From positions 1,595-8,112 of the forward strand of contig PLDZ01000109.1 of the NCBI GenBank assembly GCA_003136295.1: DNA of 6,518 nucleotides, read 5' to 3'. This DNA comes from Candidatus Dormiibacterota bacterium (GTDB taxonomy: Bacteria > Chloroflexota > Dormibacteria > Aeolococcales > Aeolococcaceae). The notes below the pieces were generated by a model. That model searched no databases. It was not told the DNA's origin and worked only from the letters and a program-made list of their open reading frames with translations. Both the position numbers and the translations under genes were made by a program. Shown in pieces: positions 1 to 5,697 of this stretch. The first letter of the stretch is position 1. Every line of letters begins with the position of its first letter.

Positions 1-794
1 GCCCCGGCGATGTGGCCGTCACGGATCGCGTCGGCGAGCGCCTGCTCGTCGATGATGCCGCCTCGCGCGACGTTGATCAGGCGCGCACCCTTGCGCATCC
101 GCTTGAGCTCAGCAGCGCCGATCACGCCCCGGGTGGCATCCGTCAGCGGGACGTGGACGGTGAGAACGTCTGTTTCGGTCAGCAACGTCTCAAAGTCGCA
201 GAGTTCCACGCCCAGCTGCTGTGCGCGCTCGGCCGTGACCAGCGGATCGTGGGCAAGCACTCGCATGCGCAGCCCCTCGCGCGCGATGCGCGCAACCTCG
301 GATCCGATCTTCCCGAGCCCGAGGACGCCGAGCGTCTTCTCGCGCAGCTCGATGCCCGTGAACTTCGAGCGCTCCCACAGACCGGCGTGCAGGGAGCGCT
401 CGGCGGCGGGGAGGTTGCGCGCGAGCGCCAGCATCATCGCGATCGCGTGTTCGGTGGCGGCGATGGTGTTGCCGGTGGGGGCGTTGAGGACGAGCACGCC
501 GTGTCGCGTCGCGGCGTCGATATCGATGTTGTCGACGCCGACACCAGCGCGTCCGACCACCCGCAGTCGCGGCGCCGCGGCGAATACCTCTGCAGTGACC
601 TTGGTCTCACTCCGGACCACAAGCGCGTCGTAGTCGCCGATGCGCTCGCGGAGCGCGCTCGGCTCGAGTCCGGTCATCACGTCAACCTCACCCGCGGCGC
701 GCAGGCGCGTGACGCCGTCCTCGGCGATGGGGTCCGCAACGAGAATGCGCGTCACGGTGCCGGCTGCAACGCGCGGCTCCGCGGTGACGGTCAC
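1..794 (-). CDS. serA: D-3-phosphoglycerate dehydrogenase, N-terminal 264 residues (truncated by window edge)
   Basis: Catalyses NAD-dependent oxidation of 3-phosphoglycerate to 3-phosphohydroxypyruvate, the first step of the phosphorylated serine pathway, in the cytosol. Numbering from the start at 794: an N-terminal stretch RILVADPIAEDGV (16-28), VVRSETKVT (59-67) with the substrate-side Arg61, GRAGVGVDNID (81-91), the Rossmann loop GLGKIG (159-164), Asp183 at the end of the next strand for the NAD ribose, and NVARGG (241-246) with catalytic Arg244. The catalytic Glu and His and any C-terminal regulatory domain lie beyond the left edge. I chose the GTG at 794 because it overlaps the aminotransferase stop as GTGA, implying translational coupling. 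The GTG at 755 would give a more typical N-terminus (VTRILVADP), and neither has a clear Shine-Dalgarno, so the start is uncertain while the family assignment is firm. Confidence 0.93.
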   Translation of the reverse strand, partial: MTVTAEPRVAAGTVTRILVADPIAEDGVTRLRAAGEVDVMTGLEPSALRERIGDYDALVVRSETKVTAEVFAAAPRLRVVGRAGVGVDNIDIDAATRHGVLVLNAPTGNTIAATEHAIAMMLALARNLPAAERSLHAGLWERSKFTGIELREKTLGVLGLGKIGSEVARIAREGLRMRVLAHDPLVTAERAQQLGVELCDFETLLTETDVLTVHVPLTDATRGVIGAAELKRMRKGARLINVARGGIIDEQALADAIRDGHIAG

Positions 795-1969
795 CCGACG
801 CTGACGGGTTCCGCTCGAGCGACAGTCCCGCGTGCCTCCGCCTGTGCTGCGGCAATGGCCAGTCCGCCACGGGTGCGCAGTCCGGTGTCGATCAGGCCTG
901 CCTCGAGCAGCGCAAGGATCGTGTAGGCGTCGGCGTCATCGATGAAGCCGAGGTGGCCGATCCGGAAGATCTTGCCCTGCAGGGATTCCTGCCCGCCCGC
1001 GAGGACGAGGCCGTGCGCCGTGCGCAATGTGGTGAGCAGGTTCTTCAGGGCCTCAGGACTGTCTGCCGGGCTGTGCACCGCGGTGACCGTGTCGCTGCGA
1101 TGACCCGGCGCGGCGAGCAACTTCATCCCCATCGCCTCGACACCGGCGCGGATCATGCGGCCGACGCGCGCGTGACGGGCCCAGACATTCTCCAGTCCCT
1201 CCTCGCGCAGCATTGCCAGGCCTTCCTGGAGCGCGAACATCACCGAAATCGCCGGCGTGGTGGCCGTCTGGTTCTTGTCCTGGGACTTCTTCTCGCGGCT
1301 GAAGTCGAGATAGAAGCGGGGGTTGGCTGCGGTCTCGGCGCGCGCGAATGCCGCCGCGCTGACGGCGATCATCGCGATGCCGGGAGGGGCCATCCATCCC
1401 TTCTGCGAACCGGTGACCAGGACGTCGATGCCGAGGGCGTCGGTATCCAACGGAAGGCACCCGGCGCCGCTCACGCTGTCGACCGCGAGCATCTTGCCCC
1501 GGCTCTTGACGACACCGGCGATGGCCGCGAGATCGTTGGTCAACCCTGTCGAAGTCTCGTTGTGGGTCACGAACACGGTGGTGATGCCGGGATGCTCGGC
1601 GAGCGTGCGCTCGACATCCTCGGGATCGATCGGCTCACCCGGGGGGACGCTCAGCCTGACCACGTCGGCGCCGTAGGTGTCGCCGATCTTCGCCCAGCGC
1701 TCACCGAACGAACCCATAACGCAGAACAAGGCTTGTTCGCCGGGGCTGAGCAGATTCGCCACCGCGGCTTCGAGGCCACCTGTGCCACTGCAGGGGTAGA
1801 GGAGGATGTCGTTGTCGGTGCGCAGCGCCCAGCGCAGCCCACTGACGACGTCATCGAGCACCGCGGCGAACTCCGGGCCGCGGTGGTTGATCATGGGACG
1901 GCTCGCGGAGCGGACCACGCGAGCGGGGAGCGGGGTCGGACCGGGAACGCGGAGTTGTGGTTCACCCAT
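791..1969 (-). CDS. Class V PLP-dependent aminotransferase, alanine/serine-glyoxylate family; probable serine-pathway aminotransferase
   Basis: A 392-residue fold-type I, class V aminotransferase, about the usual length for the family. It starts MGEPQLRVPGPTPLP, the typical opening of alanine/serine-glyoxylate aminotransferases. SGTGGLEA (61-68) forms the phosphate-binding loop, Asp164 in AVDSVSG contacts the pyridine nitrogen, Lys190 in GSQKGW is the Schiff-base lysine, and Arg336 in FRIGHLG fits the substrate-carboxylate arginine. Family members use alanine, serine or glutamate with glyoxylate, pyruvate or phosphohydroxypyruvate, and sequence alone does not settle the substrate. Its stop overlaps the serA start by 4 nt (GTGA), so I infer that it aminates the SerA product, standing in for a classical SerC. 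The frame is open upstream to 2107, but that extension overlaps the amidase gene and looks non-coding. No strong Shine-Dalgarno precedes the ATG at 1969; a -10-like box lies 7 nt upstream. Confidence 0.93.
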   Translation of the reverse strand: MGEPQLRVPGPTPLPARVVRSASRPMINHRGPEFAAVLDDVVSGLRWALRTDNDILLYPCSGTGGLEAAVANLLSPGEQALFCVMGSFGERWAKIGDTYGADVVRLSVPPGEPIDPEDVERTLAEHPGITTVFVTHNETSTGLTNDLAAIAGVVKSRGKMLAVDSVSGAGCLPLDTDALGIDVLVTGSQKGWMAPPGIAMIAVSAAAFARAETAANPRFYLDFSREKKSQDKNQTATTPAISVMFALQEGLAMLREEGLENVWARHARVGRMIRAGVEAMGMKLLAAPGHRSDTVTAVHSPADSPEALKNLLTTLRTAHGLVLAGGQESLQGKIFRIGHLGFIDDADAYTILALLEAGLIDTGLRTRGGLAIAAAQAEARGTVARAEPVSVG

Positions 1970-1976
1970 GGGCCGA

Positions 1977-1982
1977 AGTCTA
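1977..1982 (-). promoter_or_regulatory. Possible -10 element (TAGACT) of the aminotransferase-serA operon
   Basis: On the minus strand TAGACT lies in the 82-nt gap after the amidase gene, with 7 nt between it and the aminotransferase ATG. Transcription starting about 7 nt below a -10 box would begin at or just before the ATG, giving a leaderless or near-leaderless message. That fits the lack of a Shine-Dalgarno there. No TTGACA-like -35 is seen at normal spacing. It matches TATAAT at 4 of 6 positions, so it is weak evidence alone. Confidence 0.25.
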
Positions 1983-2051
1983 CCGAAGGGCGGGGCGGAC
2001 GCCGCCCGTGCTGGGAGGGGGCCTCTCAGGGTCCGCAGTCCAAGCGACGCG

Positions 2052-3107
2052 TCACAACGGGATGTCGTCGTAGACAGAATTGGTCCGATGAGAGTCCCGC
2101 TCCTCAAACGCGGGAGCAGACAATGACGTGGGCGTGCGCCGGCGCCGGCGACGGCGTCGAATCACTGCTCGTCCGAACCACATCACTGCACCGAGCAGAC
2201 GCACGACAAGCGCGATGAGCACAACGAGGTTGCGTGCAACCGCATCGCGGAACAGGAGCACCAGTCCAACCAGGCTGATGCCGACCAGCCACGCGATCAC
2301 CGCGCCGAACTGAAACCCGCTGGTCCCCGAGATGGCCGCCGATGCGGGGGCGAGGGCACCGGGCGAGATCGCGTCGGCGTGGCCACTCCGCCATGCCCGG
2401 ATTGCGTCACGCCGGGCGATGATCGCGGGCATATACGCCTCGACGCCGTCGCGAAGGCCGATCGCAACGTCCTGGCGGAATCGCGCAGAGGCCATCAGCG
2501 AGGCGTCGGTGCGATTGCTGAGATACCCCATGTCGACAGTCGCCACCGGCACGAGGCTGCGAGTCCACGCGGCGTCGCCGAGAGCGATACCGGCGTCGGG
2601 CAGGCCGTCAGGAGTGATCTGGGCGGTGAGCGCATCGCTGACCGTCTGCGCGAACACGGCGCTCGCGCCTGTCGGGTAAAGCACCAGGGAGCCCGACGTC
2701 CTCGGATTGGACGAGGCGCCGGCATGGACGCTCACCACGAGCGCCGCATGGTGGGCAATCGACACCTGTTCGCGGCGCGCGGCGGAGACGTAGGCGTCGG
2801 TACTTCGGGTCATGACAACGTTGACGAGGTCGGCACGCAGCAACGCCGCCAACCGCCGGCCCACATCGAGGTCGACGTTCTTTTCAACGAGGCCGTTGAT
2901 CCCGATGGCGCCGGGATCGAACGGGATGTTTGGGTGCGCCGGGGTGTGCTCGCCTCCGTGGCCCGGATCGACGCTGACGACTATCGGCGAGGGCGCCTTC
3001 GACGCCGCCGCGAAGGCGTGGTACGCCGAGCCGAGGACACCAGCGAAGATCGCGGCGACCGGGGCCATGGCAAGGATGTGGAGAGAACGAGCCCGGTGAT
3101 GGCGCAT
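2052..3107 (-). CDS. Membrane-linked N-acetylmuramoyl-L-alanine amidase (Amidase_3 family), catalytic Glu replaced by Asp
   Basis: A 351-residue protein. Family members cleave the amide bond between N-acetylmuramic acid and the L-Ala of the peptidoglycan stem outside the cell. A basic n-region (RHHRAR) and hydrophobic segment (about 9-35, ending AFAAAS) look like a signal peptide or anchor. The amidase domain spans about 41-226, with zinc ligands His50 (DPGHGG), Glu75 (GLVEKNVDLD) and His128 (VSVHAG). The position usually held by the catalytic Glu before the GFISN-like motif is Asp192 (TVDMGYLSN), and the usual HANA is HAGA, so activity is uncertain. After it come hydrophobic segments at about 267-286 and 293-312, eight arginines (317-324) and a polar tail; this C-terminus is not part of the standard family. 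No strong Shine-Dalgarno precedes the ATG at 3107. It is divergent from the sigma gene and upstream of the aminotransferase on the same strand. Confidence 0.9.
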   Translation of the reverse strand: MRHHRARSLHILAMAPVAAIFAGVLGSAYHAFAAASKAPSPIVVSVDPGHGGEHTPAHPNIPFDPGAIGINGLVEKNVDLDVGRRLAALLRADLVNVVMTRSTDAYVSAARREQVSIAHHAALVVSVHAGASSNPRTSGSLVLYPTGASAVFAQTVSDALTAQITPDGLPDAGIALGDAAWTRSLVPVATVDMGYLSNRTDASLMASARFRQDVAIGLRDGVEAYMPAIIARRDAIRAWRSGHADAISPGALAPASAAISGTSGFQFGAVIAWLVGISLVGLVLLFRDAVARNLVVLIALVVRLLGAVMWFGRAVIRRRRRRRRTPTSLSAPAFEERDSHRTNSVYDDIPL

Positions 3108-3120
3108 GCGCCTGCGGCCC

Positions 3121-3126
3121 AGTATA
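3121..3126 (-). promoter_or_regulatory. Possible -10 element (TATACT) of the amidase gene
   Basis: TATACT on the minus strand matches the sigma-70 -10 consensus at 5 of 6 positions and has 13 nt between it and the amidase ATG, so the transcript leader would be only about 6-7 nt. No good -35 hexamer is visible 16-18 nt upstream. It sits in the short divergent region shared with the sigma factor gene, so anything binding here could affect both directions. Confidence 0.35.
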
Positions 3127-3172
3127 GGTGTGGCGCGTCAGCAAAACCGCTGCCGGCGGCGTTGGGAAGGGT

Positions 3173-3691
3173 GTGATTGCCTCGGCGAATGTGATTGCGG
3201 CGGGCGAGACGTCGCCCAAGCAGACCTTTGAGGCCGTTGCTGTTCCGGACGCCAGGCGGCTCTACTCGCTCGCGCTGTCGATCCTTCGAGACGAGGGCGA
3301 GGCTGAGGATGCGGTTCAGGAGACGCTGCTCAAGGCCTGGCGGTCCTGGGAATCGGTGGCGCGAATGGAGCGTCCGGCGGCGTGGCTCACTCGCGTGTGC
3401 GTCAACCACTGCATCAGCCGGCGCCGGCATCTCCGCTCGCGCGGCTGGCCGCCGCTCGCTCTCGTCGACGACACGGCGGCGGCTCACGCCATTCCAGCCG
3501 CTGATCTCATCGATGTCGATCGCGCGTACCGTCGCCTATCGCTCAGGCAGCGGGCCGCGATCACCCTCAACTACCGGCACGGCTACTCGGTCGAGGAATG
3601 CGCGGTCTTCATGGGGTGCCGGCCCGGCACCGTCCGCACGCACGTCGCGCGCGGCCTTGCGACGTTGCGAAAGGAGCTTGGCGATGATTGA
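3173..3691 (+). CDS. ECF-type RNA polymerase sigma factor (SigE-like)
   Basis: A 172-residue extracytoplasmic-function sigma factor that would direct RNA polymerase to a dedicated promoter set. Region 2 covers about residues 26-90: RRLYSLALSILRDEGEAEDA, then VQETLLKAW, the core-binding helix with its typical acidic/Gln pattern, then PAAWLTRVCVNHCISRRR. Region 4 covers about 115-168: LSLRQRAAITLNYRHGYSVE, then a helix-turn-helix MGCRPGTVRTHVARGLATLR that reads -35 elements. There is no sigma region 1 or 3, as expected for ECF. The start is uncertain. The frame opens with a GTG at 3128 that has no ribosome binding site; I prefer the GTG at 3173, preceded by GGGAAGG (3164-3170) although its spacing is tight, and the GTG at 3191 is also possible. 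It ends overlapping the next gene by 8 nt, the classic sigma/anti-sigma arrangement. No ECF-type autoregulatory promoter (GGAAC-like) could be recognised upstream. Confidence 0.9.
   Translation: MIASANVIAAGETSPKQTFEAVAVPDARRLYSLALSILRDEGEAEDAVQETLLKAWRSWESVARMERPAAWLTRVCVNHCISRRRHLRSRGWPPLALVDDTAAAHAIPAADLIDVDRAYRRLSLRQRAAITLNYRHGYSVEECAVFMGCRPGTVRTHVARGLATLRKELGDD
3671..3676 (+). promoter_or_regulatory. Ribosome binding site of the putative anti-sigma gene
   Basis: AAGGAG lies inside the last codons of the sigma gene, 7 nt before the ATG at 3684. It fixes the start of the downstream protein at MIDVDPG within a longer open frame, and shows that the 8-nt overlap with the sigma factor is real. 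Confidence 0.85.
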
Positions 3692-5012
3692 CGTCGATCC
3701 CGGACTGGATGCGAAGCTTCATGCGTTCTTCGAGCACATCGAGGCGTCGATTCCGCCGACCGGCCTGACCGACATCGACACCAGGGTGGTTGCTCGCACT
3801 GGCAGGTCGTTCAACCTCTTTGCCGGGCTGGCGGCCGCAACGGTCATTGCCGGAAGCGTTGCCGTGTTCGCTCTCGAGCTGAGAAGTCACAACACTCCGG
3901 GTCCCGGTCCCGCCGCCACATCCGCATCACCCTCGGCGCGACCCTCAGCTTCCCCGTCGGCACTCAAGAAGATGCCGCTTCTGGGCAGCGCTGGCATCCC
4001 GGCGTCAGCGCACGAGGTAATGCCGCTGACGCGCGGTCAGGGATCGGTGGTGCTGCAGACCATTGTCCCGCAGGGGACGCTGTACATCCAGTTCGACTGC
4101 GCCGGGCCGGGTCCCTTCAAGTTCCTCTCGACCGATCATGTGATCGGCAACGGCCAGCTGCAGTGCTCGAGCGGCATCGGTGTCACCACGATCGCCGTGG
4201 GGAGCCCGAAGGTTTACGACGACAAGCCGCTCACCCTGCAGGTCACAGCCGACGGGTCGATGATGTGGGAGATCTACATCGCTGAGAGCAGACCTCCGCT
4301 GCCTCAGTTCACCGTGGAGCCCGATCAGCGAGTGCTGGTGCCCGTGACCTACGGCACCGGCTCGATCACGCTGCCGACCTTCAGCGTTGGCCCCGGTGAG
4401 CAGCTCGACGTCCGCGACGCGTGCAACTCCGGGAGCTCCGCTGACACGCTGGAGATCGTGGGCAACATGTTCACCTTCGGCGACGACAAGCAGTTCCAAT
4501 GCTCAAACCCCACAGGGTCTGGTAGCGGCGGCTTCGGTTCCAATCCACGCGGCGGCCGCGGTAGCGGACCGATGAACGTCAGGGTCAAAGCCGATCCGTC
4601 GATCAGCTGGGAGATTCTCATCACGGAAGGGCCGCCAATACTCGCATTGCAGTCGTCAGGCGACGTCCAAGTGGCTCCGGAGGCGTCCGGGATGGGCGCA
4701 GCCGCAGTGCCCGCGTTCACACCCACTCAGTCCTGGTCGATCGCCGTCGTCTGCTCGGGAGTCGGCACGCTGACCATCCGGTCGCCCAGCTTCACGCACA
4801 CATTCACGCCAAGCTGCCTGGGCTGGACCACATATTTCACGCCCACCGACGAGGTTCCCAGGCAGCCGGTGACACTGTCCGTCGACGCGCCATCCGGGAT
4901 GGGCTGGGCGGTCTTCATCTACCGGGTGGGCGCGCCAAGCAGCCCCGCGGCATGCCCCGCAGTAGGTCCGGCTGCGTCCACACCGACCCCCTGCATCCAG
5001 ACGGGCGGCTAG
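3684..5012 (+). CDS. Putative membrane anti-sigma factor or sensor with three extracytoplasmic Cys-pair repeats
   Basis: I do not recognise a named family. The 442-residue protein has a short N-terminal region (1-43; LDAKLHAFFEHIEASIPP then LTDIDTRVV), one transmembrane helix (about 44-65), a Pro/Ser/Ala linker (70-93) and an extracytoplasmic part of about 340 residues. Three divergent beta-rich repeats there (about 112-200, 216-314, 328-414) each carry a Cys pair: C139/C161, C247/C273, C357/C378. Each also ends in a Trp motif (MMWEIYI, ISWEILI, MGWAVFI). A final Cys pair (C424/C437) sits in a Pro/Ala/Thr tail, and a Gly/Ser-rich insert (277-295) breaks repeat 2. The 8-nt overlap with the ECF sigma gene and the N-in single-pass layout support an anti-sigma or sensor role: the cytoplasmic stub would hold the sigma factor and the repeats would sense something outside. 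The N-terminus has no zinc-binding HxxxCxxC anti-sigma motif, so the function is inferred from position. Confidence 0.75.
   Translation: MIDVDPGLDAKLHAFFEHIEASIPPTGLTDIDTRVVARTGRSFNLFAGLAAATVIAGSVAVFALELRSHNTPGPGPAATSASPSARPSASPSALKKMPLLGSAGIPASAHEVMPLTRGQGSVVLQTIVPQGTLYIQFDCAGPGPFKFLSTDHVIGNGQLQCSSGIGVTTIAVGSPKVYDDKPLTLQVTADGSMMWEIYIAESRPPLPQFTVEPDQRVLVPVTYGTGSITLPTFSVGPGEQLDVRDACNSGSSADTLEIVGNMFTFGDDKQFQCSNPTGSGSGGFGSNPRGGRGSGPMNVRVKADPSISWEILITEGPPILALQSSGDVQVAPEASGMGAAAVPAFTPTQSWSIAVVCSGVGTLTIRSPSFTHTFTPSCLGWTTYFTPTDEVPRQPVTLSVDAPSGMGWAVFIYRVGAPSSPAACPAVGPAASTPTPCIQTGG
4017..4925 (+). repeat. Three tandem divergent protein repeats in the sensor ectodomain
   Basis: These are repeats at protein level, not DNA level: about 4017-4283, 4329-4625 and 4665-4925. 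Each runs hydrophobic/Thr-rich strands, then a first Cys (FDC, DAC, VVC), a second Cys 21-26 residues later (LQC, FQC, PSC), a strand such as PLTLQVTAD or PVTLSVDAP, and a Trp motif 30-36 residues after the second Cys. The regular spacing suggests three copies of one beta-sandwich module with an internal disulfide. The ligand is unknown. Confidence 0.65.
5009..5012. other. Convergent stop codons sharing the palindrome CTAG
   Basis: The plus-strand sensor gene ends with TAG at 5010-5012 and minus-strand rpsR ends with TAG reading 5011-5009. Both stops are parts of one CTAG, so the two coding sequences overlap by 4 nt tail to tail. There is no intergenic space for a terminator, and each transcript must run into the antisense of its neighbour's 3' end unless it stops inside the gene. 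Confidence 0.95.
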
Positions 5013-5236
5013 CGGATCTCCGCGAACGGCAGCAGCGCGATATGGCGAGCGCGCTTGAGCGCAACCGTCAGCGACCGCTGGTGCCGGGCACACGTCCCGG
5101 TCATGCGGCGGGGCAGGATCTTGCCACGCTCGGAGAGGTACCGGCGCAGCCGGGTGACCTCTTTGTAGTCGATGAAGTCGATGTGTTCGAGGCAGAAGCT
5201 GCAAACCTTGCGGCGGCGGCGGTCGAAATCAGGCAT
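5009..5236 (-). CDS. rpsR: 30S ribosomal protein S18, zinc-binding (C+) form
   Basis: The 75-residue protein has the normal length for S18 and the conserved core DYKEVTRLRRYLSERGKILP, then TGTCARHQRSLTVALKRARH. It binds the central domain of 16S rRNA as a heterodimer with S6. Cys12 and Cys15 (CSFC) with Cys49 and His52 (CARH) make a complete CxxC...CxxH set, the zinc-type version of S18; many bacteria carry a zinc-free paralogue. GGAG at 5241-5244 lies 4 nt before the ATG. It is the last gene of the rpsF-ssb-rpsR operon, 11 nt after the ssb stop. rplI, which often follows, is not here. Confidence 0.97.
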   Translation of the reverse strand: MPDFDRRRRKVCSFCLEHIDFIDYKEVTRLRRYLSERGKILPRRMTGTCARHQRSLTVALKRARHIALLPFAEIR

Positions 5237-5247
5237 GTGTCTCCAGC

Positions 5248-5697
5248 TCAGAAGGGAATATCATCGGGATCGACATCGCCGCCGGCAGGAACCGCAACCG
5301 GCACTGCGCTGCCCCCGTCTCCGGAAGGCGCACCTTCCTGACGGCCGGCGCTATCGAGGAACTGCACGTCGTTGGCGTTGACCTCGGTCTTGTAGCGCTT
5401 CTGACCACTCTGGGCGTCGTCCCAGGAGCGGGTTTGCAAACGGCCCTCGACGTAGACGAGCCGGCCCTTCTGCAGGTACTGCGCGGTGGTCTCAGCGAGC
5501 TTCCGAGTTCCCTGGTTCCAGACCACGACGTCGTGATAGTCGGTGAACTCCTTGCGTTCGCCGGTCGCCGGATCGCTCCCGTATCGATTGGTGGCGATCG
5601 CGAGGTTGCACACTGCGGTGCCACTCGGCGTGTATCGGAGTTCGGGGTCGCGGGTCAGCCTGCCGATGAGCATCACGCGATTGAGGGAACCCGCCAT
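5248..5697 (-). CDS. ssb: Single-stranded DNA-binding protein
   Basis: A 149-residue SSB that coats single-stranded DNA during replication, repair and recombination. The OB-fold occupies about residues 4-115: LNRVMLIGRLTRDPELRYTP, then VCNLAIATNR, DYHDVVVWN, LQKGRLVYVEGRLQTRSW. A short disordered Gly/Ala/Pro linker (118-141) leads to the acidic tip DPDDIPF, the docking site for SSB partner proteins. I chose the ATG at 5697 over the GTG directly before it: AAGGAG (5705-5710) is 7 nt from the ATG but only 4 from the GTG. The ATG shares one base with the rpsF stop (TGATG), so the two genes are translationally coupled. Confidence 0.97.
   Translation of the reverse strand: MAGSLNRVMLIGRLTRDPELRYTPSGTAVCNLAIATNRYGSDPATGERKEFTDYHDVVVWNQGTRKLAETTAQYLQKGRLVYVEGRLQTRSWDDAQSGQKRYKTEVNANDVQFLDSAGRQEGAPSGDGGSAVPVAVPAGGDVDPDDIPF

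Noticed and set aside
12..926. Long plus-strand open frame opposite serA and the aminotransferase end
   Set aside because: It is antisense to clearly conserved serA sequence, and its translation is Arg/Ala/Gly-rich without recognisable motifs, as expected for shadows in GC-rich DNA.
1988..2007. GGGCGG/CCGCCC hairpin between amidase and aminotransferase as a terminator
   Set aside because: The stem is only 6 bp with an 8-nt loop and no T-run follows on either strand; in a GC-rich gap this is likely chance.
1970..2107. 46-residue N-terminal extension of the aminotransferase
   Set aside because: It overlaps the amidase 3' end, has no family similarity, and the protein begins normally at MGEPQLRVPGPTPLP.
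953..2218. A 421-codon plus-strand open frame opposite the aminotransferase
   Set aside because: It is the antisense shadow of a well-supported PLP enzyme; no domain, membrane segment or ribosome binding site supports it.
3128..3172. Upstream GTG at 3128 as the sigma factor start
   Set aside because: It has no ribosome binding site, overlaps the amidase -10-like box, and adds 15 residues without sigma-factor similarity. It remains possible, but the GTG at 3173 has GGGAAGG before it.
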